From contig JABAKD010000029.1 in the NCBI GenBank assembly GCA_012845835.1, positions 7,873,048-7,937,047 of the forward strand: a stretch of 64,000 nt of DNA. The letters are read 5' to 3'. The translations under genes were made by a program, and so were the position numbers. The notes beneath the pieces were generated by a model, which was not told the origin of the DNA, made no database searches, and saw only the letters and a list, made by a program, of their open reading frames with translations. Shown here in pieces: positions 1 through 11,900 of the stretch; positions within the stretch are counted from its first letter, which is position 1, and every line of letters starts with the position of its first letter. The DNA comes from Undaria pinnatifida. Its lineage: Eukaryota; Sar; Phaeophyceae; Laminariales; Alariaceae.

Positions 1-776
1 TACTGCTGTAGTAGTAGAAGCATCCGAGGGAAACCACCATCATAGAAGACCGCCGCGGCAAGCACTACTGGGTATACTGATGATGTATTTTGGGGTAAAC
101 ATGGTATGATATACCAGGTATGATACATGAAGCAGTAGTCTATAGTAGCAGTAGTTGCAGCATCATACTTCATAGAAAGAACGGTCTACAACGATGTGAA
201 GACAGCAGCACACACACCATGGTCCAGTAGTACTTCACAAAAAAAATGGTTACTATGCACGTCGTAACAAAACAAAACGGCGAGCGAAGCCCGAATTAAT
301 TGCGAACCGCAAAGGCGAGAGTTACTTAAATCTTACGTTAAAAAAAGAGTAACGAGGCCTCTTCGTATCAGGGTATCCCGTGTCCGTGTTTCATATTATA
401 ATATTATGGTAAAAAAAAATATTACCTGGTATATAGCATTATTATGCGAACTCTTACGGGATTGTCCAAGAATGTTCCGAACATTATCCAAGCATATTCC
501 AGGAGGATTATTCGCTTCTTCTCTTCCCCTCGATCGGAGTTCGCATAAAATAGGACGTCCCCACCTCCACTAGGCGCATCCATCCGTGTTAATCGAAACA
601 CATTCCCATATCTCTCTGTTCCGGAGCGCTTCGTGCCCCCCCACTTCTTCCCTGTCTCCCTTTCATCTCATGCCACGGCTGTCACATCGCGCGGCTTGTC
701 GGAGTAAATGGACGCATTACGTGTCGTCGCGCGCATCTCGCAACACTTGGTAGGTATCGATCGGTAGCGCATTCAT

Positions 777-945
777 TTGCAACCCGCAGCTCAGCAGCAG
801 CGCAGCAGCGGCAACAGCGGCAGCAGCAGCCGCCGAAACAACAACGAACTGTCTGTCGTGGCAGCAGTAACACCACCGCCACACAACCAACAACAGCAGC
901 GGCAGCAACAACAGCAGGTTCAGCAGCAGTAACAACACAGCTACA
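777..945. repeat. CAG/CAA microsatellite
   Basis: Imperfect run of cagcagcgg/caacagcag triplets. The plus frame would give poly-Gln/Ala and the minus frame poly-Leu/Cys, neither with flanking domains, so it is treated as non-coding. Confidence 0.8.
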
Positions 946-1689
946 GTAGCTGCATGTTGTCTAGAAGAACAAAATAAAGAAAACAATGCACACATTTTGT
1001 ACACAAACAACAATGAAGCAAACCCCACGACACCTTCAATCCCGTCCCACCACACGGGGTGTTATCACAACAAAAAAAGTGCGAGATACAAAAAGCCTCC
1101 AAGCCAAGCTCATGTGTGAAACCTTATTTGGCTCCGCCCGCCTTGCGACACTTGAGGCTTTTTGATGCGCGACCGTTTTGGGCGCCCGAAACTCTTCCCG
1201 GAAGTTTTTTAGAACATTCCTCGGAAAAGTATGCTGAAAATGCAACTGATTATCCTTCATAGTTCGCGATGGTACACCAATCGTGTGATATGTATGTCTT
1301 CTGCAGGGGAGGAGGTTATCGATTAAAATCCCCACATGCTATAGCCTCCGACGACCTACAGGCCCGGCCGAGTACAATCTGTGCTCGACGTCAACACAAT
1401 CAGAGCTAGCCACCGCCCCACTCCCTCCCCTTCCCCCTCACCGCCTCCCTCCCTATCGTCCCCCCGTCATGTCCCGACGATGTACACTGCTGGCATGGCA
1501 CGGGCAACGCGCGCAACAAAAACAACAACCCCATGAAACCATACAATTAAGAATAAGAACAAGAATAAGAACACGAACAAGAAGGAAAAAAAAAAAAAAA
1601 AGTAAAGTCGCGCATAAAGCGATTTTTTGTTCTTGTTCGCAAAGCAAACAAAACTCAATGGAATGAACGGAAAACAGAGTATTCAACTA

Positions 1690-1800
1690 CCGTACTCGTA
1701 GCTGCTGCTATCGCGGTTGCTGCTGCTACTGTGGCTGCTGCTGCCGCCGCCGCTATTGCGGTCGCGCCTGCTGCTGCCATTTGGCTGTTGTGGTGGTGAC
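1690..1800. repeat. GCT/GCC microsatellite
   Basis: Imperfect gctgctgct, gccgccgcc and ggctgctgct triplets. Confidence 0.75.
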
Positions 1801-2269
1801 TTGAAAATAACCCCAAAAGCAACACGTTCGCACGTACTGAATCTCATTCGCATAATCAAAATCGTTTGACCATCACATCACTTACCGAAAAAAAAAAAAA
1901 AAAACATCGACCAAACTCAAAACACCCATCGAAAACAAAAGAAACTTGGGTCACACTGCGTGTGCGAGTGATAAGCGAAGGGAGGTACTGAGGTACGGGT
2001 GGGGCGAGTGGTGCGGGGGAAGGGAACGGGGGAGGGGAAGGGGGGGGGGGAAGGCGCGGGGGAACGGCACAAAAACACACAAAAAAAACACGCACAAATC
2101 CATGACTCAATAAATGAATGTATGAATGAATGAGTGCAAGACTGATCGTACTACCGTTAATAGTACGGGCGTTAAAAAAAAGAAAAATCTGTAGCTGCAG
2201 ATCACCCTCGCCCTCCGCCCCCCTGTTTCCCCATTCCATCCAAGAAAGGGTAGGTGAAACACGGCTATC

Positions 2270-2725
2270 CCATGATGATCGTCGACGTCTCACGATGCTC
2301 TCGCGACCCACTCACGATTATCTTGCGATGACCTCACGACTCTCTCAAAATTATCTGAATTCTTCGTGTCCCGTCATGATCCTCTCAGGGTTATCTCGCG
2401 ATTCTCTTGCGATGCTCTCAAGGCCCTCCGATGATCCTCTCGAGACACCTTCACGACTCTCACACGATTCCCTCACGATCCTTCCACGATTCTCACAAGA
2501 CCCCCCAACAATTATCTTGCGATGCCCTCACGATTCCCTCAAGACCGCCCCACGATTCTCTTGCGATGCCCTCACGATTATTTCGCGATCCCCGCACGAA
2601 CCCTCTCAAAATCCTGTGAAGATCTTCTCACGATTATCTCGCGATGCCCCCACCGTTCTCACGTCATCCCTTACAATCCCCCCCCGAACCTATCGCGATC
2701 CTCTCACGATTCTACTACGATAATT
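2270..2725. repeat. degenerate minisatellite, CTCACGATTNTCTTGCGATG type
   Basis: About 20 imperfect units of roughly 20-24 bp built on tctcacgatt, tcttgcgatg and ccctcacgat. It abuts the phosphatase stop codon. It produces Ser/Arg/His/Pro-rich pseudo-ORFs in all plus frames, which are artefacts of the repeat. Confidence 0.85.
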
Positions 2726-2739
2726 CTCCCACAAAGATT

Positions 2740-2967
2740 TCATGGCGATGAAGCGACAGTCTCCGCCGCCGACACCTCAACAGCAAGTCCCTCCTCCGAG
2801 GTTGCTGCATCACCGTCACCCTCTGGTACCCCGTGACCGCCCTCCTGCACCGCACCCCCCCCCCCTTCACCCTCCCCTTTCCCCGCTCCGTCAGTCGAGG
2901 CGTTTTGGTCGATGAGGGCCTGCTCCTTCCCGGGCGGCGGACCCACGCCTTTGAAATCCTTGTCCAG
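2740..2967 (-). CDS. phosphatase exon 13 (C-terminal tail and stop)
   Basis: Acceptor TCGCCAG, phase 0. It encodes [20 protein letters not shown], then a Gly/Glu-rich acidic tail ending ETVASSP and TGA. Length and phase fit, but the tail is not conserved; a different last exon is possible. Confidence 0.75.
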   Translation of the reverse strand: MDKDFKGVGPPPGKEQALIDQNASTDGAGKGEGEGGGGAVQEGGHGVPEGDGDAATSEEGLAVEVSAAETVASSP

Positions 2968-5900
2968 CTGGCGAAAGGACGCGGCGGAATAAAAAAACGG
3001 CATTGTAAAATGAGGCGGGGTGGCCCGTGCTAATGGAAAGCCGATAGTTTGACCACAACGTTTCCAAGTTTTTCGGAATTGTTTGCTGAAAGATGTCCAG
3101 TACCGTCGCTATGGGGGAAAAAAACGAGTTAGATATACTTTTTTCTGGCTCCCTATCGTCATGGGGCCGACTTGATCAATTTGTCAAATTTTCATCAAGT
3201 CTCCATCAACATTGTCCACCAAACACGCTCGACCTGCGATCTCGAGACAGAGACAACCCACGACCATTACCACTCGTTCCGGACAAGGCCACATGAGTGT
3301 AGGTGACAGCGCTCAAGAGCTCATCTTGATCCATGCCCTAGGGCGTGAGAGGTTGTTTGTGTTGTCCTGTGGTCTTCCGTCAGATCCGTTCAAAATTCTA
3401 TTTTTTGCCCGTTGGGGGACGATGCAGAGTTTTCGTCTCAGTTTTCTACACACCAGCCGCCAAATGGGTTTTTAACAGAAGCCTGATCGCCGCCCGCCAC
3501 ACATCACTGGCTGTAGAGAGAGCACTACTGTACACCACGAGAGGGTCGGAGCCCCTAACGAGCTCGCCACGTTCAGAGTTCACGACGCGGTCGTTGGTTT
3601 CATCGAACGAAGTGTGTGGAGCACACGAAATAATGCCGCGTCTAATCCAAGATCTGCTTGACAAATGCTCAAGATGTTGGCCAAGATCGCCGCGATAAAT
3701 CCTTTTTTTCGAAAAATTGAAAAATTTGAAAGTTACAAAACAAAAAAAAATACAAAATTGGCCCCATCCGTCCAGGCAAAGTTTGGCTGGGATCTTCGTA
3801 AATTTAACATTTCTTTTAATTATTGGCCTTCCATTAGCGCCGACCTTAAAAGATGAAAAATAAAACGAGACGAAAATCGCGGCGTAGTGCGTAGTAATAA
3901 AAGCATGAAAAACTCGGCAAAAAAAAATACGACATACTTCAGCCGACGGAAAAAACATTTAACACACACAAAATATCAAACCACACACGAACAATGAACG
4001 CACGACAAGAACACGGTGAAAAAAAAAAAGACGACAAACGAAAAACGTAATACTCGTAATGTAAACAAAACAGAAAGAAAAATAACCAGTAGAAAAACGA
4101 AGGGGGAAAAAATAAAACACGCGAACAAGGATCAACTCACAGAAAGAAACTAAATACTTCCAAGTATATACGAAGCTGAAAAAAAACGAACGAAAAACAA
4201 GAGGGATAGGATTAGCTAGATAGGATACCCCCTCCCCCCTCTTGCTCTCCTGCCTCCCCAGGTCATATGACATGTTCTCACTCACAAGAATAACGATGCA
4301 AGTCATGTTGTCGCCACCAATTCCAGTCGTCCGCCGGGGATCGTCCGAAAGACACGCATCCATCACATCCTCGCAAATTTTCGACAAATTCATGTGCCCA
4401 ACCCTTCCCCCTACAAAGTCCACACACTGCACAAAAAACAGTGCAAGAGCGTACCCGAGAGACACAAAAAAATGGGCGAGGGAGGGAGAGAGTGGAGGGA
4501 GGGGAGGGAGGGGAAGAGGGAAGAGGAGAGCGAGCGGAGGGGCGGGAGGCAGGGGGTGTAGGGAAGGATAAGAGGGAGGGGGGGGAGGGGGCGAGGGAAG
4601 GAGGGAGGGAGGGAGGGAGGGAGGGAGGGAGGGGGCAAAGGGTAGGTAGGTAGGTAGGGAGGGAGGGAGGGAGGGAGGGAGGGAGGGAGGGGAAGAAATT
4701 TTTAACGCCGTTTTCAGGTGAACAGCACCAAGACGGGTGGCGCAAAATCTGTAAAACGATTTACGGGCCATTGAGTTAAATCGACACACGACGTGTATGA
4801 AAATACGTGGAGGTGTGGTGATGTATGGAAATACGTGGAAGTGTGGTGAGCTTAAGCTTTATTTTTGCCCATGCGGCGGAGGATAATATATGTATATATA
4901 TTTAGTTATAATTTCCTTTACACCGATGCTCCACGCAAGCAATACCGGACAACAATACCTGGTACTCGTAACGCAATTATGTGCGTCGTTCACAACCGAA
5001 CGGCTTGGATACGTCAGGGCAAGCACATCAAGGATCAAGGGGCATGCCTCCAACTCCCCCCAGCTTCCCCCTTCCATCCCTGTCCCCCCGACCCTTCGAA
5101 ACAAAATACGCGCGAGAATACAAGCGAACACATTGGAAATCCCGCTGCCCGATGCCCGTTCGCCACCGCTCGCCCCACCTCCCCCTCCCGTAATAAAACA
5201 TACAATAGTATAGAAGAAAAAACCGAGATGCGTGCCGGGCGAGAGACAGTTAGTACGATGTACATGTTTGGTTGGACCAATCCCACCTCCTGGCTGGTCA
5301 TGCAGTCCCACACGCCGTCGCACGCCAGGACCAGGAACCAATCTTCGTCCGTAATTTCTACCGACCGCAAGTCCGGCTCCGCGGTAATCATCTGATCGGC
5401 CGGGGGCAGGTTAGAGTTGGCCTTGTACTTGAGGTCGCCGATAGACCGAGACAAGTTGAGGTTTCCATTTACGCGCCCAGCCTGTACAGAGGATGATATA
5501 TAGAAGGCGTTTATCGGGAGGGGTGGGGTGGAGAGAGGGGGAGGGGGCGGGGTGGAGGGGGGAAGGGCGGGGGGGGGGGGCGGGGGGGCGAGGAAAACGG
5601 AAGGGGGGGGAAGAAGGAGGACGGGAATGGGGGGGGGGATAAGGGGGAAGGGGAGGGGGGGGGGCGTGGGGATACGGAGACGGAAAAGGGGGGGGGGGGG
5701 GGGAGAAGGGTGAGGACATGGGACAAGAGCCTGCGCCAATCAAAACCGGGCACCCAACATTCATGTCCACAGCGACGATGACGAAAACGCCAAAGCAGGA
5801 AATCAAAATGGGGGGTGGGGGCGGGGGGCTCTTAACATACCATCCCCCGGTTTCGACCATGACAAATGGTTGAAAAAATATGCTCGACTATAAACCCCTC

Positions 5901-8900
5901 AGTGCAACCCTAGCACCAGCTGTCTGTCTCAGAAAATCCTCGAAACGAGCATAAAATGAGGCGCTACTGTAGTGCGCACTATCAACCCTTTTGTTAGAGG
6001 CTTGGCCAAGCCGTCATCACTAGTGTGGGGGGGCAGGGGTGGCAACATCACAGTAATAACCTCACCGCGTTGACGAAGCCTCCCGCTCGCTCGATCCTTG
6101 TTTTCTCGGTGTTCGACATCGGCTTGTGGTCGTTTGACAGGTCCAGAGCGACACCCCCTCTGCACAATACCGCCCTGTACCATCGAAAAGAGGCGCAAGA
6201 ATACCCAAGCAGGGGTAAACCGCGGTGGCGTGGGTTTCGGTGCAGGGTTGCAATCAGTATTCATCGTCATACATAGCCTGCGGGGCGGGTAAGGTGGAAT
6301 AGGCGTACGGGGGGCTTTATCGCAGGGTCTTACGAAGGAGGCATTAACCGCAGCGGCATGGGCTGGGTAGGGGAGTGGTGAGACAGGAAGAGGGTGGGAG
6401 GGTCTATATAGCGGAGCAGGGGGGAGGGAGGGGGGGGTGGGGGTGGAGGAGGGGGGGGACGTGTACTCGATATCTATGCATGGCCGTAGTCGTACGACCA
6501 TAGCTATTAGACCCTCGCATCCCTACTATGCCGGGACGGAGCATGTCGGGTTTTCACCGACCAGGCAGACATTGCCTGTACCAAGCGCGAAGCGCCGGCG
6601 TGAGGTGTTCGGCGAGTCGCACGAAGGGTGAGCTGCATCCTACTGAGAACCGCTCGTGAGGCGGACTTGCACATGGACGACGGCTTCAACGGGCTAATTT
6701 AACTTCCGGTATGGCCACTTCCAGAGACAGCAATGGGAGTACTATGTAGCTGCCTCGTGGGTGCCTTACCATAAATACTACGTGATACGATCATTCGCCT
6801 CGGGGGAGGGCGGGGGTGGGGGGGAAGATACAGGGGGGAGGGCTCTGTGGCGGAGCAGGGGGGAGAGTGGGGGGGGGGAGGGGGTACTCAGTGTGTGCAT
6901 GGCCGTAGTCCTATGACCATAGACCCTCGCATCCCTACTATGCCGGGACGGAGCACGTCCGGTTGTCACCAACCAGGGCAGCGGGTGGGGCGGAGGGGGG
7001 GGGTTGAGATAGGAAAATAGTGGGGGAGGGGGGGCGTACTCATTTGCTGCTTGCTTGCCTCCGTCATTTGACCATTGACCACGCATCCCTTTCGAGACGG
7101 AGCACCCTTCCTACTCCTGATACAAACACCTCCGGGGGGGGCTGTTGCAGAGCCGAACGATGAATGGTCATCATTAGCGTCATTGGCACCAGTCCCACTG
7201 TCATCATCACCAACACCACCACCGCCAGCGCCACCACCTCCATCATCGCTACTACCAAAAAACACACACAACAGCATATCCGCCACCACCACACCACGCC
7301 ACTATCACCACCGAAGACAGCAGCAGCAGTACATTCACCTCGAGTCTCCCGCGTTGGCCACATGAAGCGTTCTCCCGACCACGAGGCACACCACGCTCGT
7401 GCACCCCGCCTGTGCAGCACAGGACAAAAACAGAATAAAAAAAAGACAAACAAAAAGAACGACAAAACGGCAAAACCAAAGTTTTAAGAAACAGAAAAAA
7501 AACACTTTCGCAGACAAAACAAAACAAAACGACTAGCGAAAAAACAAAAAAGGCAAAGCGAAAGGACAGCGGACGAGGACAACACGCAGCTTGCAAGTGT
7601 ATGCGTTTCGACGAAATTCTGGATCTCACCGATGAATTGTCTTTCCAATATCTATAATAAAAAAAGCAGAAGGCTAGCGTTTACGGCGACAAAGCGCATG
7701 CCCCAAGCCCCAAGCGCGCGCGGCGAAACCGAAGGGAAAACGCAGCTCGTCCGCGCCCCCCCCCATCCACGCCTTCTTGCTCCTCTCCCCTACACAAAAT
7801 CAAGAACAAGAAATGGTTGCAACGAGATTGAACCAAGAGAAGCACGCACGCAGCACTGGCTGAGAATATCACCATTGGCGGTGGTAGAGAGGAAAGACAA
7901 AAAGTGAGAGTGATTTTGGACCTGACAGTAGGACACGGAGTAAACACACAGACTTCGACAAAGCGTCGTTGTCAAACCGCAAAATATTACCATCCAGTCC
8001 GGAAATATAACGACTCGTTTCGTTGTAAACATGAAAACCTCAACGGTCCTTATATTTCCATCCATAGAGGTACCCGATAAAAAGTCCCCAAACAAAACAG
8101 TGCGGAAGCGGTTCCGACTTCCACCATTCACACCTGTATTGGGTGGTCCTCGAGAGTACAGGTCGGACCGCCCCGACTGTGGACCATCGACGCCAGGCTG
8201 GCCCCAAGCCCTAGGCGGGGCCTAGCCATAGCCGGGGCTGACATCCCCCCATCCCCGTTGGCGCCGACGCCTACTACAACATCTTCTTCTTCGGACGAGC
8301 TGTCACCGAACGTGTCCTCGCCCTGCAGGGACGGGGGTCGGAGTGGGTGTGAAGGTAGAAAGTGCACGAAAAATCGGATACCTTGTCATGGACACGTGAT
8401 ACCGATTAGAACTCGGGCTGGACAAGGATTCGGATTTCCGTCCGACTTTATGAAATGCTTCAGGGACGAGCAAAAATCAGATATGTTTCAGATTTCTTAG
8501 GATTCGGGAACGGATTCAGGCACGGGCTCGGACGGGGAAAATCAAAACAACTTTCGCGAACGAGACAAATCTGACACGTTTTCAAGGGCATTGAAAATCA
8601 GACACTTTCATAAACGAGGCAAAACGGTCTTGTTTAATGGGCCCAAAATATACGACAATTTTTCACGGACGCGTGATACAGATTTTGTTAATAGGATTCG
8701 GAGACGGATTCACACACTAATTCGGACACTGATTCGGATTGAGGAGTCGGAAACGGACTCGGACATGGATTGGGACACGGAAAAGAAAACGTTTCGCGGG
8801 TGACATCATGCCTGTTTCACGCACTTTGAATGAAAATCCGCCACTATTCACGGACATTGGAAGTCATACACCGTTTCACAGACGAAGCAAATCATACTCT

Positions 8901-11900
8901 TATAAGGGACAAGGCAAATCGTTCGCCTATTCACGAACACGGGATGCGTATTAGGATTATGATTCGGACACGCATTCGGATATTGATTCGGACATGGATT
9001 CGAATCCCGATTTGGACATGGATTTGGACACGGGGAATTGCTCATGCATCAACGGACACGATAAATCAGACATCTAACACATTTCACGGGCATGGGATAT
9101 GGACTCGGACACGAATTCGGACTGGGATACGGACTCGGATACGGATTCGGACACTGATTCCGACAGCGATTCGGATAACAAAAATCAGACACGCTTTATG
9201 GAAACTAAAAACCAGACACGCGTTCACGGGCACGGGATATATGCATTAGGACTCGACATAAATTCGGACAAAATTTGGGCAGGGATTCGAATGTGGACTA
9301 CTTTTCAACTATTGCTTCACGACGAAAACACACGCCCGTATGTGTGTGCATAGGGGTAAGGATTCGGACGTCATTCAACGGTCGGAAAAAACCCGACAAC
9401 ATTATTGAAACGTGGTTCAACGGTCGGTCAGACAAATAACTTTCGAAAAAAAATGGGCCAGAGGATCTTAAGCACATATCGCCGCCACCCCAACGTTTGT
9501 AAACTTTGGTGCTACGGGAAAAGCAATGGAATTTCGGCCCCAACGGACGCCACCAGCACAACAAAAGTACTTGCAATCCTCAGGCGGATGAAGGGGGCGC
9601 AACTCACCTCATCCTCCACCTTTGGCAAGACAGCCCTGCTCCCGTTCTCCTCTGGTAATGCCTCCACATCAACCTCAACTTCGTTTGTCGCCGCCTCCCC
9701 CACCCCCTCCTCAACTCCCTCCTCCCCCCCGTCCCCGTGCTCGCCATCAACGTCCCCCCCCTCCCCGTCCCCCACCCCCTCTCCCGCTCCCGCCTCCGTC
9801 CCCTCCGGCGTTAAGGCGGCGCTACCATCACCGTCGCTGACAGCGGAGGCCTCGCCGTCCACATTTTCCCCGGCCGCCCTGCGGTGGTCTTTCCGAATGT
9901 CCAAAATTCGGTGGAACAACTCAAGCGCGTCGGCCATCTTGATCTTCTTTCCTTTCGCCCCTTCCCCCCCCGCACCTCCGCCCTCACCCTCTCCGTCACC
10001 ACCGCTCAGGTACAGCATGTCGTCATTACTGTCGCCACTGTTGTCATTATGGTCGTCATCGTCATCGCTGTCACCCACACCCACAGCTCCAGCCCCCTCC
10101 CTGCCAGTGCCGGCCTCCGCCCTGCCAGACCCCGACCCCGAGTCGACGTGATTATCTTCGTCGCTGTCGTAATCTTCGCTTCCGATCAGCGCAGACATCT
10201 CTGTGCAGGCATACATGGGTTTCCCACGGTAGTCGGGTTGGGAGGGGGGGGAGGGGGGGGGGAGGGGGGGGGTTAGGAAACGAAGGTAGCGAAACAGCAA
10301 GTGAGAAACTAAGCAAACTAACCACGAAACGGAACAAAAACAATCAAGCGAGCCACAAAGCGAGCGAGCCAGCGAACAAGGCACAAGTGACAAAAAGCAG
10401 CAGAGCGAGCAGGACAGATCTTGAGCAAGATTAAGGCAGCGCAACGCAGAAAGCGAACCGACCCCCTTCCTTCCCTCAAAACTCCACACTCTTCAATTGT
10501 AACATACCACAGGTTCATACAAAATACCACAGCATACGTACTTGAATATATACGTCGTATGATGCCGTATCGTATCGTGTCGTATCGCAACGTATCGCAT
10601 CGTATCGTATCGATTTTTCGTTTGTCGGTATTTCGAATTACGTACATTGCACCCGATTCTCGTTCGATATCGATAACCACTACCTGGTACAGAGTATTTA
10701 TAGTAGTTCGTTGTAGCAGCAATGCTACTCACCGTTCGAGCCTCCCGCTCCCAACAGCGGAGCGGGGGGTTCCATCTCTAGATCGCTCGGGTTCTTCCTC
10801 TCTCTGTTCGAGCCAACGGTGAATACAACGGCAAGTTTGCAGGGAGGGGTGGCGGGAGGGACAGGGTGAGGGTGGAGGTTGGAACAAGGATGGGCGAGGT
10901 TGGCTTCTGGGGTCGGGACGGGTGGGGTTGGGGTTGGAACGAGGGTCGGAGGGGTAGAGGAGGGGGGGGGGGGGGGGTACACTCATTTGTTGCTTGCCTC
11001 AGTCATTTGACCATTGACAACGCATTCCTTTCGAGACGGAGCACCGTTCCTACTCCTAAATGAGACACCTCCAACATTTTGTCACTCATTACGCTTCTTC
11101 CATATAGACTTACTTAATTTTGTCTTTCTCAGGGATTGCCCATCCCTGGCCTCTCAGAGCTCCAACTTCCATATTACTTGCGGAACCTTTCCAGCTTTTC
11201 TGTGCTTTCCAGCTTCGTTCGAAATACGAAACGCCATTAGTACATGCCGGTACTACTACACCAGGTTTGTACATACCATCAGAGACTAAACGCTGTTGGA
11301 TCACATGCACGCCCAGCTCAGATCACTCCGGCTATATATAGCCCAGCAGCGCAGCGTAGCGCCGTGCGGAGCCGTGCGGAGTCGTGCGGTGCGGTGCCGT
11401 GCCCTTCGCTGCGGTGCTGTGTCGCTGCGCTGTGTGCTTTCTTTCGAAAATAGAGCAGTACCGGGTATAATGCGTGTTGTGTACGGAGTACTACTTTTCC
11501 TACTTTTTCTTTTTCTACATGTATTTGATTTTTCACGGCCCCCTGTTTTTTCCCCCACGCAAATTACCCCCATACTGCCGATCAGACACCGGTAATAAAA
11601 GCACACAGCACAGCTGAGCACAACAGGGCAATTTTCTCTGCACAAGCAGCTCTTGGCATTATCAAATCGCTGTTCGCACCAAATCATGGGTCTCTTCTTT
11701 CTGCCCCCTTTACATATGTTTTTAGTTGCATTCTTCCTTGCCTTGCGCGAGCGTAGCGGGCGGCGTCAGCCGCCCGCGGAGCGGAGCCCTTGTATTACAT
11801 AGAAATTGTTTGCTTATCTTATCCCCGTCCTATTTCGCCATCTGCGGCCACCATCTATCTCCTAGGATGGCGAGCGTTTTCTCGCTACTCTCTAGTCTAC

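Larger units (their letters stand above)
1..2739. other. 3' flank of the phosphatase gene, no gene seen
   Basis: Holds CAG- and GCT-type microsatellites (about 777-945, 1690-1800), A- and G-runs, two TACCWGGTA sites (112-120, 423-431) and a degenerate minisatellite (2270-2725). Open frames here are low-complexity or random. No convincing polyadenylation signal for the phosphatase was identified. Confidence 0.6.
6160..7338 (-). other. phosphatase intron 9, with family A and LINE fragments
   Basis: Holds two family A fragments (6476-6805, 6890-6985), a short LINE 3' end on the minus strand (7040-7135), several G-runs and a gap/acc-rich stretch 7160-7250. Confidence 0.75.

Noticed and set aside
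2130..2723. 197-codon Ser/Arg/His-rich plus-strand frame
   Set aside because: Built wholly from the ctcacgatt minisatellite; open in several frames at once, which is typical of a repeat and not of a gene.
3959..4789. Long Pro/Ser/Leu-rich minus-strand frame (276 codons)
   Set aside because: Most of it is the translated (GGGA)n tract. Only 4286-4426 inside it is a real exon, supported by PP2C motifs and splice phase.
8830..9249. Arg/Ile/Thr- and Asp/Ser-repeat plus-strand frames
   Set aside because: Direct translation of the GATTCGGACACG minisatellite in an intron; no flanking domain.
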